Source of the DNA: JAGIBJ01 sp047604965
GTDB taxonomy: Bacteria; Actinomycetota; Thermoleophilia; Solirubrobacterales; Solirubrobacteraceae
Length of the DNA: 6,661 nt
Direction of reading: 5' to 3'
Assembly (NCBI GenBank): GCA_047604965.1
Contig: JASGGQ010000138.1
Span: forward strand, 1 to 6,661
The notes under the pieces were generated by a model. That model was not told the DNA's origin. It ran no database searches and saw only the letters and a program-made list of their open reading frames with translations. The position numbers were made by a program, and so were the translations under genes. Positions 6,337 to 6,661 of this stretch are shown piece after piece; positions within the stretch are counted from its first letter, which is position 1, and every line of letters starts with the position of its first letter.

Positions 6337-6661
6337 GTGCCCTGGTCGGAGCAACCTGCGCAACACCGCGCGGCCGATCCTGTCCGCCGCGCGCTGGTGC
6401 AGTCGCGCCTGGAGGCGGTGGTGCGTGCGATGAACAACACGTTGCTGCGCTCAGCACGCTCGGGCATCCTCGGCGTCGCCAAGGACTTTTCGTGCTGCAT
6501 CCTCACCGCCGACGACCAGCAGCTCGCGTGGACCGAGTCGATCCCGATCCACGTGCTCTGCGGTCCGGACATCATCAGCCGCTGGATGAAGGAATGGCAC
6601 CCCGAACTACGACGCGGCGACGCCTTCCTCCACAACTCCCCCTACCACGGCAACAGCCACG
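6337..6661 (+). CDS. hyuB: Hydantoinase/oxoprolinase family protein, B subunit (5' part only)
   Basis: This is the first 108 codons of the B subunit, the partner of HyuA in the same ATP-dependent amidohydrolase or carboxylase complex; the frame runs off the right edge. The GTG at 6337-6339 is chosen because it follows the hyuA stop by 5 bp, has gaagg 10 bases upstream, and places the family start DPVRRALVQSRLEAVV at residues 14-29. An internal ATG at 6430 would cut off this conserved helix. Further landmarks are TLLRSARSGI (35-44), KDFSCCILTADDQQLA (48-63), IPIHV (69-73) and the HNSPYHGNSH motif at the right edge. Relatives usually read NDPYHGGTH at that last site, so this copy has Ser for Asp and Asn-Ser for Gly-Thr. 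Whether that marks a subfamily with a different substrate needs the rest of the gene. Confidence 0.9.
   Translation, partial: MPWSEQPAQHRAADPVRRALVQSRLEAVVRAMNNTLLRSARSGILGVAKDFSCCILTADDQQLAWTESIPIHVLCGPDIISRWMKEWHPELRRGDAFLHNSPYHGNSH

Overview
The window is GC-rich DNA with mostly G/C third codon positions. It carries short intergenic gaps, GTG/TTG start options and a long secreted protein with an Ala/Lys/Thr-rich N-terminal part. This fits a high-GC actinobacterium, perhaps Thermoleophilia/Solirubrobacterales. That placement is an impression from codon use and protein style, not a tested assignment.

Layout. There are two transcription directions diverging from a control region at about 4054-4258. 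Leftward (minus strand) run a NitT/TauT-type ABC transporter ATPase (3229-4053), a large secreted HExxH zinc metallopeptidase (468-3122) and the 5' part of gcvT, the glycine-cleavage aminomethyltransferase (1-426, cut by the window edge). Rightward (plus strand) run a complete hydantoinase/oxoprolinase A subunit (4259-6331) and, 5 bp later, the start of the matching B subunit (6337-6661, cut by the window edge). The gcvT and hyuB fragments are both partial.

How they may work together. HyuA and HyuB normally form one ATP-dependent complex that opens cyclic amides or carboxylates ketone-like substrates, so the plus-strand pair is a catabolic operon. The divergently transcribed ABC ATPase is of the class that energises uptake of small organic nutrients and could supply the substrate. 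Its permease and binding protein are not in the window. The shared intergenic region holds a GC-rich hairpin, a perfect 17-bp palindrome and a 15-bp direct repeat. These are good candidates for a regulator acting on one or both directions. The metallopeptidase and gcvT look unrelated in function to the Hyu genes, although gcvT follows the peptidase by only 41 bp.

No tRNA, rRNA, CRISPR array, insertion sequence or phage gene was seen. The most unusual items are the control region, the non-canonical motifs in HyuA and HyuB, and the architecture of the secreted peptidase.
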